This document shows positions 27,522 through 36,594 of a stretch of DNA of 64,000 nt, piece by piece. Every line of letters begins with the position of its first letter. The first letter of the stretch is position 1. Below the pieces are notes generated by a model, which saw only the letters and a program-made list of their open reading frames with translations, had not been told where the DNA came from and searched no databases. Origin of the DNA: Altererythrobacter sp. Its GTDB lineage: Bacteria > Pseudomonadota > Alphaproteobacteria > Sphingomonadales > Sphingomonadaceae. The stretch lies in assembly GCA_016793865.1 (NCBI GenBank), contig JAEULJ010000001.1, forward strand, positions 620,001 through 684,000. Reading direction: 5' to 3'. The position numbers were made by a program, and so were the translations under genes.

Positions 27522-27663
27522 GGCCAGGTGCGCCCTTCGGGATTGCATGGTCTTCGCCACGCGTAACGGCCACCGGTAACTTTTGGCTTAAGCCCGCGGG
27601 CGACCTCGCCCTTCCGCCTGGACCACCGGCAATCAGGCGCAATCCGGCGGCGCTCGCCCTGGC

Positions 27664-28107
27664 CTAGCTGGCGACCGTAAGCTCCGGCGGGCTCTGGAGG
27701 CGGGGCGCGGGCGTTTCCTCGCGGCGCGCGAAACGGCCCTCGACCACTGCGCCCTGCTCGATGGTAAGCGCGTCATAGTGAACGTCGCCCTCGATCCGCG
27801 CGGTGCGCAGGATCACCAGCTCGCGCACGGTGATCGAGCCCATGACCCGGCCGGCGAGGCGGGCGCTCTCGGCGGTGACCCCGCCGGTGATGGTGCTGCT
27901 CTCGCCCTGAACCAGGGCGGCGCACACGATGTCGCCCGCCACGCTGCCATCCACGTGCAGATCCGCCGAAGCCTGGATGTCGCCGGTGATGGCAAGGTCG
28001 GCGCCAAGCACCGAGAATGTCGCCGAACCGCCGCGCGGAGCTGCCATGCCTCGCGCTCCCTCAGCGCCGTACGTGGCTTGCGGGCCGGCGGATTTCTTCG
28101 AGAACAT
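27664..28107 (-). CDS. Bactofilin-family polymer-forming cytoskeletal protein
   Basis: 147 residues. A short disordered N-terminus (MFSKKSAGPQ) precedes the beta-helical DUF583 core with repeated short strands: TFSVLGADLAITGDIQASADLHVDGSV-type spacing, GDIVCAALVQGESS and VILRTARIEGDVHYDAL, then a Pro-rich tail. Bactofilins polymerise without nucleotide and scaffold cell-wall enzymes. ATG 28107 has GGAG at 10 bases; GTG 28116 is too close to it. It overlaps the upstream M23 gene by about 47 bases. Confidence 0.93.
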   Translation of the reverse strand: MFSKKSAGPQATYGAEGARGMAAPRGGSATFSVLGADLAITGDIQASADLHVDGSVAGDIVCAALVQGESSTITGGVTAESARLAGRVMGSITVRELVILRTARIEGDVHYDALTIEQGAVVEGRFARREETPAPRLQSPPELTVAS

Positions 28108-29209
28108 CGCTTGCACGCTCCAGGAAAAGGCGGGGGTTGAGAGCCCGGTCGTAATGGCGGACCTCGAAATGAAGATGGGGGCCGGTCGAACGGCCGCTGT
28201 TGCCGATCGCGCCGATCACCGCGCCGGCGGCGACCTTCTGCCCCGAACGGGCCGCGAAGCGCGACATATGGGCATAGCGCGTGACGATACCGTTGCCATG
28301 GCTAACCTCGACCGCGTTGCCATAGCCCGACTTCTGCCCCACGAAGGTCACCGTTCCGCGCGCCGCGGCGTAGATCGGCGCACCGATCGGACCCTTGAAG
28401 TCGAGCCCGGCATGCATCGCGGCGCCGCGGGTGAAGGGATCGTGGCGATAGCCGAAACCGGATGAGATGGCGGCAAGGCTCGCGGGGAGCACCTGCGGCA
28501 CGCCTTCCAGCCCCTGCACGAGCGCATTCATCCGCGCCACGCTGAGGCCCAGGCGTTCGAAACGAGCATCCATGCCGCCGCCGGGCGCGGTCGCATAACG
28601 CTGGAGCGGGCCGCCCATGGCCTCGCGGCGGCCCGCCAGCATCGCCTCAGGATCGAGGCCGAGCTGGCGCAGCGCGGCGGCGGCCTTCGCCGCGCGGGCA
28701 TCGGCGAAGCGCGTCACGCGGTCCGCCAAGGCAAGCTGGCGGGCCTCGATAGCGGCGAGACCGCGCGTTTCGGGGAGCGCGGCTCCGACCTTGCGAACCG
28801 CTTGCGCCGCCTCACCATGCGCCTCGCCCGCAGCAGGCGCCTTCACGTCCTGCGGCAAGGAGGTGACCATATCCTCGAGGAAATCCTGCCGTCGCTCCAG
28901 ATCGTCGCGGACTTCGCGGATATCGCCGCGATAGGCGTCGAGGCGCTCGAGCGAGGTGGCGACCCGGGCCTCGCGTTCGGCAAGCGCGGCGCGCTGCGCC
29001 GTTTCGCTGTAGCGGGTCCACGCCATCGCCCCCATCGCGATGGCCCACGCCAGAACGGCGGTGCCGAGCGAGGCGGCAATCGCCACCTGCACCCGCGTCG
29101 AAATTCTGAGAAAGCGCACCTGGCCGTTGGAGCGCATGAAGAATTCGCGCTCCGGAAACCAGTTGCCCAGACGGCGTCCAAGGTCGCCGCTGGTGAATTG
29201 CCTGAACAA
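28061..29209 (-). CDS. M23 (LytM) peptidoglycan endopeptidase, bactofilin partner
   Basis: 382 residues from TTG 29209; an ATG at 29137 is the alternative. A cytoplasmic stretch (FPEREFFMRSNGQVRF) is followed by one membrane helix, a coiled coil (about 80-200), and a C-terminal LytM domain with zinc and catalytic residues complete: HAGLDFKG (HxxxD) and HLHFEVRHYD (HxH). It would cut peptide cross-bridges in the periplasm. The long overlap with the bactofilin gene mirrors bactofilin-M23 pairs that control cell shape in other proteobacteria. Confidence 0.9.
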   Translation of the reverse strand: MFRQFTSGDLGRRLGNWFPEREFFMRSNGQVRFLRISTRVQVAIAASLGTAVLAWAIAMGAMAWTRYSETAQRAALAEREARVATSLERLDAYRGDIREVRDDLERRQDFLEDMVTSLPQDVKAPAAGEAHGEAAQAVRKVGAALPETRGLAAIEARQLALADRVTRFADARAAKAAAALRQLGLDPEAMLAGRREAMGGPLQRYATAPGGGMDARFERLGLSVARMNALVQGLEGVPQVLPASLAAISSGFGYRHDPFTRGAAMHAGLDFKGPIGAPIYAAARGTVTFVGQKSGYGNAVEVSHGNGIVTRYAHMSRFAARSGQKVAAGAVIGAIGNSGRSTGPHLHFEVRHYDRALNPRLFLERASDVLEEIRRPASHVRR

Positions 29210-29470
29210 GGAAGGGGTCCCCACTCCAATGATCCCGCAGGGCCGGTAGTCGGATTCGTTAACCAGATCGAATCGGCGCCACTTGAATCCGGTTGAGTCG
29301 AGCAAGCGGCGGGATGAGCCGTTCCCGTGACAAGAATCACTGCGCAACTCTTGGGAACGAATCGGGCAAGGCTGCGTTGCCCGCCGCCTGGATTCGCTAT
29401 GGTCTCGATCGGTCGGTGCAGGGCAACGCCCTCTGGTGCCAATGCCCGCAACCGGGCAAGAACCGGTGCG

Positions 29471-30145
29471 ATGAGGACGGGAATATGTGTCGGACTGCTT
29501 GGGGGCAGCTTTAACCCGGCCCACGGCGGGCACCGGCGCATCTCGCTGTTCGCCCGGGACGCGCTCGGGCTGGACGAGGTGTGGTGGCTGGTCTCGCCCG
29601 GCAACCCGCTCAAGCCCGCGCAGGGGATGGCGCCTCTGGCGGCGCGCCTGGCCGCGGCAACCCGCGAGGCGCGGCGCGCACCGATCAGGGCGACAGCCAT
29701 CGAAGCGGTGCTGGGCACCCGCTACACCATCGATACCGTCCGCGCCCTCAAGCGCCGCTATCCCCGAAATCGCTTTGTGTGGCTGATGGGCGCGGACAAT
29801 CTCGCGCAATTCCATCGCTGGCGCGCCTGGCGGGAAATCGCGCGGGCAATGCCGATTGCGGTGCTGGCCCGACCCGGATATGATGGAGCCGCCCTCGCAA
29901 GCCCTGCGATGGCCTGGCTGCGGCGCTACCGGGTGCCGCCTGCCAGCCTCAGGAATGGCTCGAAGTCCGGCGGCAAATGGAGCGTACCTGCACTGGTGAT
30001 CCTGCGTTTCGATCCCGATCCCCGATCCGCAACGGCCATCCGCCGTGCCGATCCCGATTGGGCCTCCGGCTACTCCGCCCTTTCCACTCGGGACCCTGTG
30101 ACCCTGCGGCTCGTCGGGGCAGTTCGGGAACCGACGACACCGTGA
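29471..30145 (+). CDS. nadD: Nicotinate-nucleotide adenylyltransferase
   Basis: 224 residues. Nucleotidyltransferase motifs are LGGSFNPAHGGHRRIS and, near the C-terminus, SATAIRRADP (the ISSTxIR-type motif). It converts nicotinate mononucleotide to deamido-NAD. ATG 29471 is preceded by a weak site. It begins a plus-strand run with rsfS and rlmH, an order common in bacteria. The 261-base gap to the divergent M23 gene shows no clear element. Confidence 0.94.
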   Translation: MRTGICVGLLGGSFNPAHGGHRRISLFARDALGLDEVWWLVSPGNPLKPAQGMAPLAARLAAATREARRAPIRATAIEAVLGTRYTIDTVRALKRRYPRNRFVWLMGADNLAQFHRWRAWREIARAMPIAVLARPGYDGAALASPAMAWLRRYRVPPASLRNGSKSGGKWSVPALVILRFDPDPRSATAIRRADPDWASGYSALSTRDPVTLRLVGAVREPTTP

Positions 30146-30202
30146 CGCGCGTTGTAGCCGCCATGGCCAATTCCTTCTCATTAGGGAGCAAGATACCCGC
30201 CT

Positions 30203-30631
30203 ATGACCCAGGCGCATTCCTCTTCGGCGTCCGCCGGCCCCGGAGCAATCCGGCCCTTGACTGAACCCGCCGATCCTCCCGCAGGGGGCAGCGGCGCGCT
30301 GCTCGCCCTGGTGCTGAAGCAGCTCGACGACGATCAGGCGCAGGACATCGTGACCATCGATCTGGCCGACAAGAGCTCAATCGCGGATTACATGGTCATC
30401 GCCTCGGGCCGCTCGACCCGCCAGGTGGCGTCGATGGCGCAGAAGCTCGCCGAGGAGGTCAAGCGCCGCGGCCACGACCCCGCGCGCCTCGAAGGATTGC
30501 CAGCAGCTGACTGGGTGCTGATCGACGCCGGCGACGTGGTGGTGCATATCTTCCGCCCCGAGGTCCGCAGCTTCTACAATCTGGAACGGATGTGGGCCTT
30601 CGGCGACACTCCGGCGGTCGGCACAGCGTAG
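30203..30631 (+). CDS. rsfS: Ribosomal silencing factor RsfS
   Basis: 142 residues. After a 28-residue Ser/Pro-rich lead the Iojap domain begins: LKQLDDDQAQDIVTIDL, SSIADYMVIASGRSTRQVASMAQ, and DWVLIDAGDVVVHIFRPEVRSFYNLERMW in the C-terminal half. It binds uL14 and blocks subunit joining in starvation. Between nadD and rlmH as usual. Confidence 0.95.
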   Translation: MTQAHSSSASAGPGAIRPLTEPADPPAGGSGALLALVLKQLDDDQAQDIVTIDLADKSSIADYMVIASGRSTRQVASMAQKLAEEVKRRGHDPARLEGLPAADWVLIDAGDVVVHIFRPEVRSFYNLERMWAFGDTPAVGTA

Positions 30632-30686
30632 CCGCCCCTCGCGGAGCGCTGGTGCGGACCGGCGGTTCGAAGCGATAGGGCTGCCC

Positions 30687-31106
30687 ATGCTCCTTCACGT
30701 CATATCCCGCGGCAAGATCGGGCGATCGCCCGAGGCGGAGCTTGTGGCGCGCTACGAGAAGCGCATGACATGGCCGGCGCGATTCACCGAGCTGCCGGAA
30801 GTGGGCGGGAGGATGCCGGAGCCGGTCGGGCAGACCCGGATCGTGCTGCTCGACGAGCGGGGCAGCAACCTGTCTTCCGAGGAACTGGCCGCCACGCTGG
30901 CCCGCTGGCGCGACGAGGGCGTGCGTGAGGCGCGCTTCCTGATCGGTGCGGCGGACGGGCACGGCGAAGACCTGCGCGGCCAGGCCGATCTGCTGCTGGC
31001 CTTCGGCAAAGCGACCTGGCCGCATTTGCTGGCGCGCGCCATGCTCGCCGAACAGCTCTATCGCGCCGCCAGCATCATCGCCGGCCACCCCTATCATCGC
31101 AGCTGA
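30687..31106 (+). CDS. rlmH: 23S rRNA pseudouridine-1915 N3-methyltransferase
   Basis: 139 residues, SPOUT fold. Signatures are RIVLLDERGSNLSSEELA, FLIGAADGHGEDLR and the knot-forming end LARAMLAEQLYRAASIIAGHPYHRS. It methylates pseudouridine 1915 on assembled 70S ribosomes. It follows rsfS and precedes the EnvC-like gene by 22 bases. Confidence 0.95.
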   Translation: MLLHVISRGKIGRSPEAELVARYEKRMTWPARFTELPEVGGRMPEPVGQTRIVLLDERGSNLSSEELAATLARWRDEGVREARFLIGAADGHGEDLRGQADLLLAFGKATWPHLLARAMLAEQLYRAASIIAGHPYHRS

Positions 31107-31128
31107 AGCTGGGGCACAACGCGCGGCG

Positions 31129-32247
31129 ATGCGGGGAATTGCATTTCTGGCGGCGAGCGTTGCGGCAATGGTGGTTGCCGGGGCAGTGATGTGGCCAGCG
31201 GCGCGGGCCGGGCGGCCCGCGAACGCGGGCCTGACGGAGGCGCGCGGCGGCGGCACCCAACTGCGAGACGAGGGCGCACGCGCCCGCGACCGCGCCGCCG
31301 CGCTCGACCGTCAGGCGCGCGCCGCCACGCTGGCGAGCGAGCGGGCGACCATCTCGGCAGCCGCGCTCGCCGCCCGCATCCAGCAGGGCGAGGCAGCGCT
31401 GGCGGCCGCCGATGCCGATCTCGCCGAGATTAGCGAACGGCGGCGGGCGCTGGATCTGCGGCTGGCCGGCGAGCGTGCGCCGGTGGCGCAGCTTCTGGCG
31501 GGGTTGCAGTCGAACGCTCGCCGTCCGGCGCTGGTCGCCCTGCTGCAGCCGGGATCGATCGAGGACGCGGTTCACCTGCGCGCCGTCCTGGCCGCACTCG
31601 CCCCGCAGATCGAGGAGCGCACTGCGGCCCTGCGTGGTTCGCTTCAACGCGTGAACGGGCTGGAACAGGAAGCGGCGCGCGCCGTGACCGAGCGCAGGGC
31701 CCTCGAGGCCAGGCTGCTGTCCCAGCGCGACGAACTTTCCGCGCTGTCAGCGGCCGAGCGGCTCAAGGCCCGGCGTGCGGCGGGCGCGGCCGACCGCGAG
31801 GCGGAACGCGCCTTCGCCCTGGGCGAACGGGCCCGCGATCTTCCCGCGCTGGTCCGGCAACTCGACACCGCGCGTGCAGGTCCGCCGAAACCGGCCACCG
31901 CAGGCGCCGCCTTCGGCCTGCCCGTGGAAGGGATACGCCTTCCCGAAGGATCGCAGGGCAGCTTCCATCTCGCGCTCGCGCCCCGGCCAGGCGCGCTGGC
32001 GGTGGCCCCGGCTGCCGGGCGCGTAGCCTTCGCCGGTCCCTACCGGGGCTATGGCGCCATCGTGATCCTCGATCACGCGGGTGGCTGGACCAGCCTGATC
32101 ACCGGTCTGGCCAGCACGGAGGTGGCGGTGGGGCAGGCAGTTGTAGCCGGCTCCCCGCTTGGCCGCGCCGCACAAGCCTCGCCGCAGGTCGGATTCGAAT
32201 TGCGGCGCGATGGCAGGCGCGTGAGGCCGCTCGATCACTTGCGCTGA
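31129..32247 (+). CDS. EnvC-like murein hydrolase activator (degenerate LytM)
   Basis: 372 residues. N-terminal signal or anchor segment (FLAASVAAMVVAGAVMWP), a long Ala/Arg-rich coiled coil (about 45-250), and a C-terminal LytM-like domain. In that domain neither HxxxD nor HxH is present (ILDHAGGWTSL and QVGFELRRDG occupy the places), so it cannot bind the catalytic zinc. This is the pattern of EnvC, which switches on amidases under FtsEX. Immediately upstream of ctpA, a common alphaproteobacterial order. Confidence 0.88.
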   Translation: MRGIAFLAASVAAMVVAGAVMWPAARAGRPANAGLTEARGGGTQLRDEGARARDRAAALDRQARAATLASERATISAAALAARIQQGEAALAAADADLAEISERRRALDLRLAGERAPVAQLLAGLQSNARRPALVALLQPGSIEDAVHLRAVLAALAPQIEERTAALRGSLQRVNGLEQEAARAVTERRALEARLLSQRDELSALSAAERLKARRAAGAADREAERAFALGERARDLPALVRQLDTARAGPPKPATAGAAFGLPVEGIRLPEGSQGSFHLALAPRPGALAVAPAAGRVAFAGPYRGYGAIVILDHAGGWTSLITGLASTEVAVGQAVVAGSPLGRAAQASPQVGFELRRDGRRVRPLDHLR

Positions 32248-32340
32248 TCTGACTGCGTTAAGGCGCCCGCAATCCAGATGTGGAAATGCAGGCTCTCCGG
32301 GCCTAGAATGGCACCGAACGATGGGAGCCCCACCCCCGCA

Positions 32341-33690
32341 ATGAGCTTTCGAAATCTCTCGCGCACCCTGGCCCTGAGCAGTGCCATGGTCGGCGCGCTC
32401 GCGCTGATCCCCGCGACGACGGCGGGCCTCGCCCAGGTCGAGGGCCGCGCCGGCCCCGAATTCGCCCGGCTCATGGCCGTGTATCAGCGGATCAAGGCCA
32501 GTTACGTCGAGCCGGTGGCCGACGATGTGCTCATCAAGGGCGCGATCGACGGGATGCTGGCCGCGCTCGACCCTCACTCGGCATATCTCGACGGCGCCGA
32601 TCTCCAGCGGCTGGAGACCATGATCGATGGCAATTACTCCGGTCTCGGCCTGTCGGTGGTGATGGACGATGGCGCCGTCAAGGTGATCTCGCCCTTCAAG
32701 GGAAGCCCGGCGGACCGCGCGGGAATCAAGGCCGGCGATTTCATCACGCATCTCGATGGCAAGCTGATCTATGGCGGCGAGCTGGACGATGCGGTGGCGC
32801 AGATGCGCGGGAAGGCGGGCACCGCGATCCGCCTCACCATCTTCCGCTCGGGCCGCGACGAGCCGTTCGACGTTTCGGTCACCCGCGGCGTGATCGACCT
32901 CGAGCCGGTCACCTCCGAGCTTCTGGCCGGCAATGTCGGGCATATCTCGGTCAACGAGTTCTCGCGCGATGTCGGAAGCGACGTGTTCACCGCCTTCGAA
33001 GGACTGCGGGCCAAGTCCGGCGGAAAGCTGGCGGGGCTGGTGCTGGACCTGCGCCGCAACCCCGGTGGCTCACTCGACGAGGCGGTGGCACTGTCCGACT
33101 TGTTCCTTTCCGAAGGCAGGATCGTCTCCCAGCGCGGCCGCGCGCAGGGCGAATCGCTGGTCTATGACGCGGAGAGTGTGTTCCGCGGGGACATGGCCAA
33201 GGGGCTGCCGATCGTGGTGCTCATCGACGAAGGCTCCGCATCCGCGTCCGAGATCGTGGCGGGCGCGCTCCAGGATCACCGCCGCGCTGTCATCATGGGG
33301 GAAAAGACCTTCGGCAAGGGTAGCGTGCAGACGCTGCTGCCGCTGAACGGCAACGCCGCATTGAAGCTGACGACCGCCCGCTACTACACCCCGTCCGGCC
33401 ATTCGGTGCAGGAAGGCGGGATCACGCCCGACATCCGCGTGCCGCAGCTTTCCGACCCGGATCTGGCCAAGCGCGCCAAGCTCCTGCTGCGCGAATCGGA
33501 CCTGCGCGGCCATCTGGTCAACGAAGCCGGGCTCAAGGACGACCAGCTCGAGAGCGACAAGCGCGAGGACCCGCGCTTCAAGGCGACGGCCGAGGAGCTC
33601 AAGGCCAAGGGCGTGACGGACTTCCAGCTGACCTATGCGGCCGACACGCTGCGACGGACTGCGACTCATGCGCTCGCCCGTGGCAAGTAG
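32341..33690 (+). CDS. ctpA: Carboxy-terminal processing protease (S41)
   Basis: 449 residues from ATG 32341. Signal peptide (to about AQ, residue 32), an N-terminal helical region, a PDZ domain (NYSGLGLSVV to LTIFR, about 100-185), then the S41 core: LDLRRNPGGSLDEA, the nucleophile in DEGSASASEIVAGAL and the Lys in GEKTFGKGSVQ. It cleaves periplasmic proteins at the C-terminus. Its end overlaps the dsbB-like gene by 23 bases. Confidence 0.94.
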   Translation: MSFRNLSRTLALSSAMVGALALIPATTAGLAQVEGRAGPEFARLMAVYQRIKASYVEPVADDVLIKGAIDGMLAALDPHSAYLDGADLQRLETMIDGNYSGLGLSVVMDDGAVKVISPFKGSPADRAGIKAGDFITHLDGKLIYGGELDDAVAQMRGKAGTAIRLTIFRSGRDEPFDVSVTRGVIDLEPVTSELLAGNVGHISVNEFSRDVGSDVFTAFEGLRAKSGGKLAGLVLDLRRNPGGSLDEAVALSDLFLSEGRIVSQRGRAQGESLVYDAESVFRGDMAKGLPIVVLIDEGSASASEIVAGALQDHRRAVIMGEKTFGKGSVQTLLPLNGNAALKLTTARYYTPSGHSVQEGGITPDIRVPQLSDPDLAKRAKLLLRESDLRGHLVNEAGLKDDQLESDKREDPRFKATAEELKAKGVTDFQLTYAADTLRRTATHALARGK

Positions 33691-34171
33691 CGGCACGTTG
33701 ACGCCCGCGGCCCGGCTGGCGCGCTGGCTGGCGCTGCTGGTACCGGGCGCGCTGCTGGCCGGCGCCTACATCTCGGAATACGGCTTCGGCCTCTATCCGT
33801 GCGAGATGTGCTGGTGGCAGCGCTATCCCCATTTCGCCGCGCTGGCGCTGGCGGGGCTGGCCTTCATAATCCCGCCGGCAAGGTTCTGGACGGCGCTCGC
33901 CGCGCTCGCCATCCTCGTGTCAGCCGCCATCGGCCTGTTCCATGCCGGCGTCGAATACGACTGGTGGCAGGGCATCACGAGCTGCGCGCGGATCGCGACG
34001 AGCGATCCCGGCACCAGCCCGCTCGATGCGATCATGAACACGCCGATGATCACCTGCGACGATCCGCAATGGACGCTGGCGGGTGTCTCGCTGGCGGGGT
34101 TCAACTTCCTGTTCTCCGCCACGGGCGGCATGGCTGTGCTGGCTCTGCTGGCGCGGAGGCGGCGAACATGA
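33668..34171 (+). CDS. DsbB-family disulfide bond formation protein
   Basis: 167 residues with four membrane helices. The first Cys pair is in LYPCEMCWWQRYPH (CxxC) and a second pair is at SCARIATSDP and MITCDDPQW, the two redox pairs of DsbB that pass electrons to quinone. The usual DsbB N-terminal Arg-Gln is replaced by a shorter lead. It overlaps ctpA and shares ATGA with coq7. No DsbA partner is in view. Confidence 0.9.
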   Translation: MRSPVASSGTLTPAARLARWLALLVPGALLAGAYISEYGFGLYPCEMCWWQRYPHFAALALAGLAFIIPPARFWTALAALAILVSAAIGLFHAGVEYDWWQGITSCARIATSDPGTSPLDAIMNTPMITCDDPQWTLAGVSLAGFNFLFSATGGMAVLALLARRRRT

Positions 34172-34707
34172 GCACCGGCGCCCGTGCACTCGGGCCCGAC
34201 ACCGCCCGCATGATCCGCGTGGACCAGGCCGGGGAGTTCGGAGCTACGCGCATCTACGCCGGCCAGCTGGCGGTTCTGGGCGATCGCGGCCCTCATGCCG
34301 CCGAGATCGCCGGCATGGCCGAGGAAGAGGCGCGCCATCGCGCCAGGTTCGATGAGCTGATGGCCAGCCGTGGCGTGCGCCCGACCGCACTCACCCCGAT
34401 ATGGTCGGTGGCGGGATATGCGCTGGGCGCCGCGACCGCCCTGATCGGCCCCGAGGCCGCGATGGCCTGCACCGCCGCGGTGGAGGAGGAAATCGACCGC
34501 CACTACACGCGCCAGCTCGATGCCCTAGACGCGAGCGGAAGCGATCCCGAGCTCAGCGGGCTGATCGCCGAATTCCGCGAGGACGAGCGCGCCCACCGCG
34601 ATGCCGCGCTTGCGGCGGGCGCGGAGCGTGCGCCCGGATACCCGCTGCTGTCGGGCCTCATCCGCCTGGGCTGCCGCGCCGCGATCCGCCTGAGCGAGCG
34701 GGTCTGA
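34168..34707 (+). CDS. coq7: Demethoxyubiquinone hydroxylase Coq7
   Basis: 179 residues, di-iron four-helix bundle. Glu/His ligands are visible in DQAGEFGATRIYAGQ, EEEARHRARFDEL, AAVEEEIDRHYTRQL and FREDERAHRDAAL. It performs the C6 hydroxylation in ubiquinone synthesis. The ATGA overlap with the dsbB-like gene links quinone synthesis with a quinone-using membrane enzyme. Confidence 0.93.
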   Translation: MSTGARALGPDTARMIRVDQAGEFGATRIYAGQLAVLGDRGPHAAEIAGMAEEEARHRARFDELMASRGVRPTALTPIWSVAGYALGAATALIGPEAAMACTAAVEEEIDRHYTRQLDALDASGSDPELSGLIAEFREDERAHRDAALAAGAERAPGYPLLSGLIRLGCRAAIRLSERV

Positions 34708-34812
34708 CGGGAACGGGAGCCCGGGCTCGATCGCTATGAGAAAGCTTCACCTGCCATTCACTGCTCCACGCGCCAAGACTTGCGTGCAGCCCCCATGCCA
34801 ATGAGGATCGCC

Positions 34813-35355
34813 ATGTTCCGACCCGTCGCCACCGCCCTAGCCATCGGCGCTCTCGCCCTCGCGCCCGGCCTGCCCGCTCCGCTTGCCGCACAGGGCGACA
34901 GCGGAGACAAGGTCCGGATGGTGATCGTCTATGGCGACGATGCCGCCCCCGTGGCGCAGGGCGACGAGATCGTGGTGGTGGCGCGCATGCCCGAGAGCGA
35001 GCGCTTCCGCATTCCCGAAAACCTGCGTTTCAGCGACAACCCCGCCAACCAGGCCTGGATCAACCGGGTCGAACGGCTCGAGTTCGTGGGCGCTTCGGGC
35101 ACGCTCTCGTGCAGCGCGGTAGGCCCGGGCGGATCGACCGGCTGCACCGAGGAGATGATCCGTAACGCCTATGCCGACAAGAAGGCTTCGCCCGCGGTGC
35201 GCTTCGGTGCCCTGATCGCCGCCGCGCGGGCGGAGCGGCTGGCATCCATCGACCAGACATCGGCCGAGGAACAGGCCCGCGTGGAAGCGATCGAGAAGGA
35301 ATACATGGAACGGCTTCGAAGAGAGGGCGAAGCACAATCCCCAGATAATCAATAG
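34813..35355 (+). CDS. Conserved exported protein of unknown function
   Basis: 180 residues with a signal peptide (FRPVATALAIGALALAPG to PLAAQ). The mature protein has DEIVVVARMPESERFRIPENLR, which is characteristic of a conserved sphingomonad family, and LSCSAVGPGGSTGCTEEM with two cysteines. The C-terminal 50 residues are helical and charged. ATG 34813 has GAGG at a good distance; earlier ATG or GTG starts at 34780-34801 would lengthen the n-region. Function unknown. Confidence 0.75.
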   Translation: MFRPVATALAIGALALAPGLPAPLAAQGDSGDKVRMVIVYGDDAAPVAQGDEIVVVARMPESERFRIPENLRFSDNPANQAWINRVERLEFVGASGTLSCSAVGPGGSTGCTEEMIRNAYADKKASPAVRFGALIAAARAERLASIDQTSAEEQARVEAIEKEYMERLRREGEAQSPDNQ

Positions 35356-35435
35356 CGTCCGAATCCCAATCGGAGCGAAGCGGCGCTGGCATTGGGCGTT
35401 TGCCGACGCACCGATAATACATTAGCGGGCGTGCG

Positions 35436-36575
35436 ATGCCTCCAGCCACAAAAATACTCGTCGTCTTCGGTACCCGTCCCGAAGCGATAAAGCTCTTTCC
35501 CCTGGTCCACGAGCTTCGGACGCGCCCAGAGTGCGCTTGTGTCGTATTGAGCACCGGGCAACACCGCGGGATGCTTGACCAGGTTCTGCAGATCGCCGGC
35601 ATCGCCGCCGATCACGAGCTCGACGTGATGACGCAGAACCAGTCCCTCGACGATTTGACGGCCCAGTTGATCTTAGGTGTCGGTCGCGTCCTCGACAGAG
35701 AGAAGCCGGACTGGGTTGTTGTGCAAGGCGACACGGCGACTGCGATGGCCGCGGCTCTTTCAGCCTATTACCGCAAGGTGAAGGTGTGCCACGTAGAGGC
35801 CGGGCTGCGGAGCCGTGATAAGTATAATCCCTGGCCAGAGGAAATAAATCGCAAGATCATCGGGACGATCGCGAGCCTGCACTGCGCTCCCACCGCGACG
35901 GCCGCGGAGGCTCTCCGCCTGGAGAATACTCCGCCTGAACAAATTTTTGTAACCGGCAACACCGTCATCGACGCGCTGCGGTGGGTCACTAATGAGATCG
36001 GCAAGCGGCCGGAACTCGCCAGCGTCATTGCCAAGGTCTCTGCTGGGATGGAGGGGCGCAAGATCATTGGCGTCACTACCCATCGGCGCGAGAACTTCGG
36101 TGATGGAATGCGATCAATCGCGCAGGGTTTGCGGACCCTGGCCATGCGCGAAGACGTTGGATTGATCTTTCCGATCCATCTCAACCCCAATGTACGCGAA
36201 GTCATGTTGGCCGAACTCGGCGACAGGGAGAACATCGCGCTGCTGGACCCTCTCGATTACCCGAATTTCGCGGCCCTCTTGCAGTGCTCCTATCTCATGT
36301 TGACCGATAGTGGAGGGGTGCAGGAAGAAGCACCGGCGTTTGGCAAGCCGGTGCTCGTCATGCGCGAGACAACCGAACGACCTGAAGGTGTCATTGCTGG
36401 AACGGCCAAGCTCGTTGGCACTCGCGCGGAGACCATCGTGGCGGAGGTTACGCGCCTGCTCGACGACAGCTCAGCATATGAGGCAATGGCGCGGGCTCAT
36501 AGCCCATTCGGCGACGGTACTGCTGCACGCCAAATCGCCGAGCTTATCCTCGCGCCCATCCCTGACCGGAGGTAA
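35436..36575 (+). CDS. wecB: UDP-N-acetylglucosamine 2-epimerase (non-hydrolysing)
   Basis: 379 residues. GT-B-like epimerase with VFGTRPEAIKLFPL, QGDTATAMA, VEAGLRSRDKYNPWPEE, THRRENFG and LTDSGGVQEEAPAFGKPVLV. It makes UDP-ManNAc from UDP-GlcNAc. It opens the polysaccharide island and is convergent with the minus-strand export genes, so ManNAc or its uronic acid may be a component of the polymer; no ManNAc dehydrogenase is in the window. Confidence 0.94.
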   Translation: MPPATKILVVFGTRPEAIKLFPLVHELRTRPECACVVLSTGQHRGMLDQVLQIAGIAADHELDVMTQNQSLDDLTAQLILGVGRVLDREKPDWVVVQGDTATAMAAALSAYYRKVKVCHVEAGLRSRDKYNPWPEEINRKIIGTIASLHCAPTATAAEALRLENTPPEQIFVTGNTVIDALRWVTNEIGKRPELASVIAKVSAGMEGRKIIGVTTHRRENFGDGMRSIAQGLRTLAMREDVGLIFPIHLNPNVREVMLAELGDRENIALLDPLDYPNFAALLQCSYLMLTDSGGVQEEAPAFGKPVLVMRETTERPEGVIAGTAKLVGTRAETIVAEVTRLLDDSSAYEAMARAHSPFGDGTAARQIAELILAPIPDRR

Positions 36576-36594
36576 GGGTTTGAACGGCCCTTGC

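Noticed and set aside
27560..27590. CtrA-box-like TTAA half-sites upstream of cheY
   Set aside because: Only one half-site is intact and the spacing to the second is wrong. A single TTAA is too common to use.
29327..29470. N-terminal extension of NadD
   Set aside because: The extra residues do not resemble the family; ATG 29471 gives the standard N-terminus with the nucleotide motif at once.
28061..30217. 718-codon reading of the M23 gene reaching under nadD
   Set aside because: The part upstream of 29209 is antisense to nadD and lacks the family pattern.
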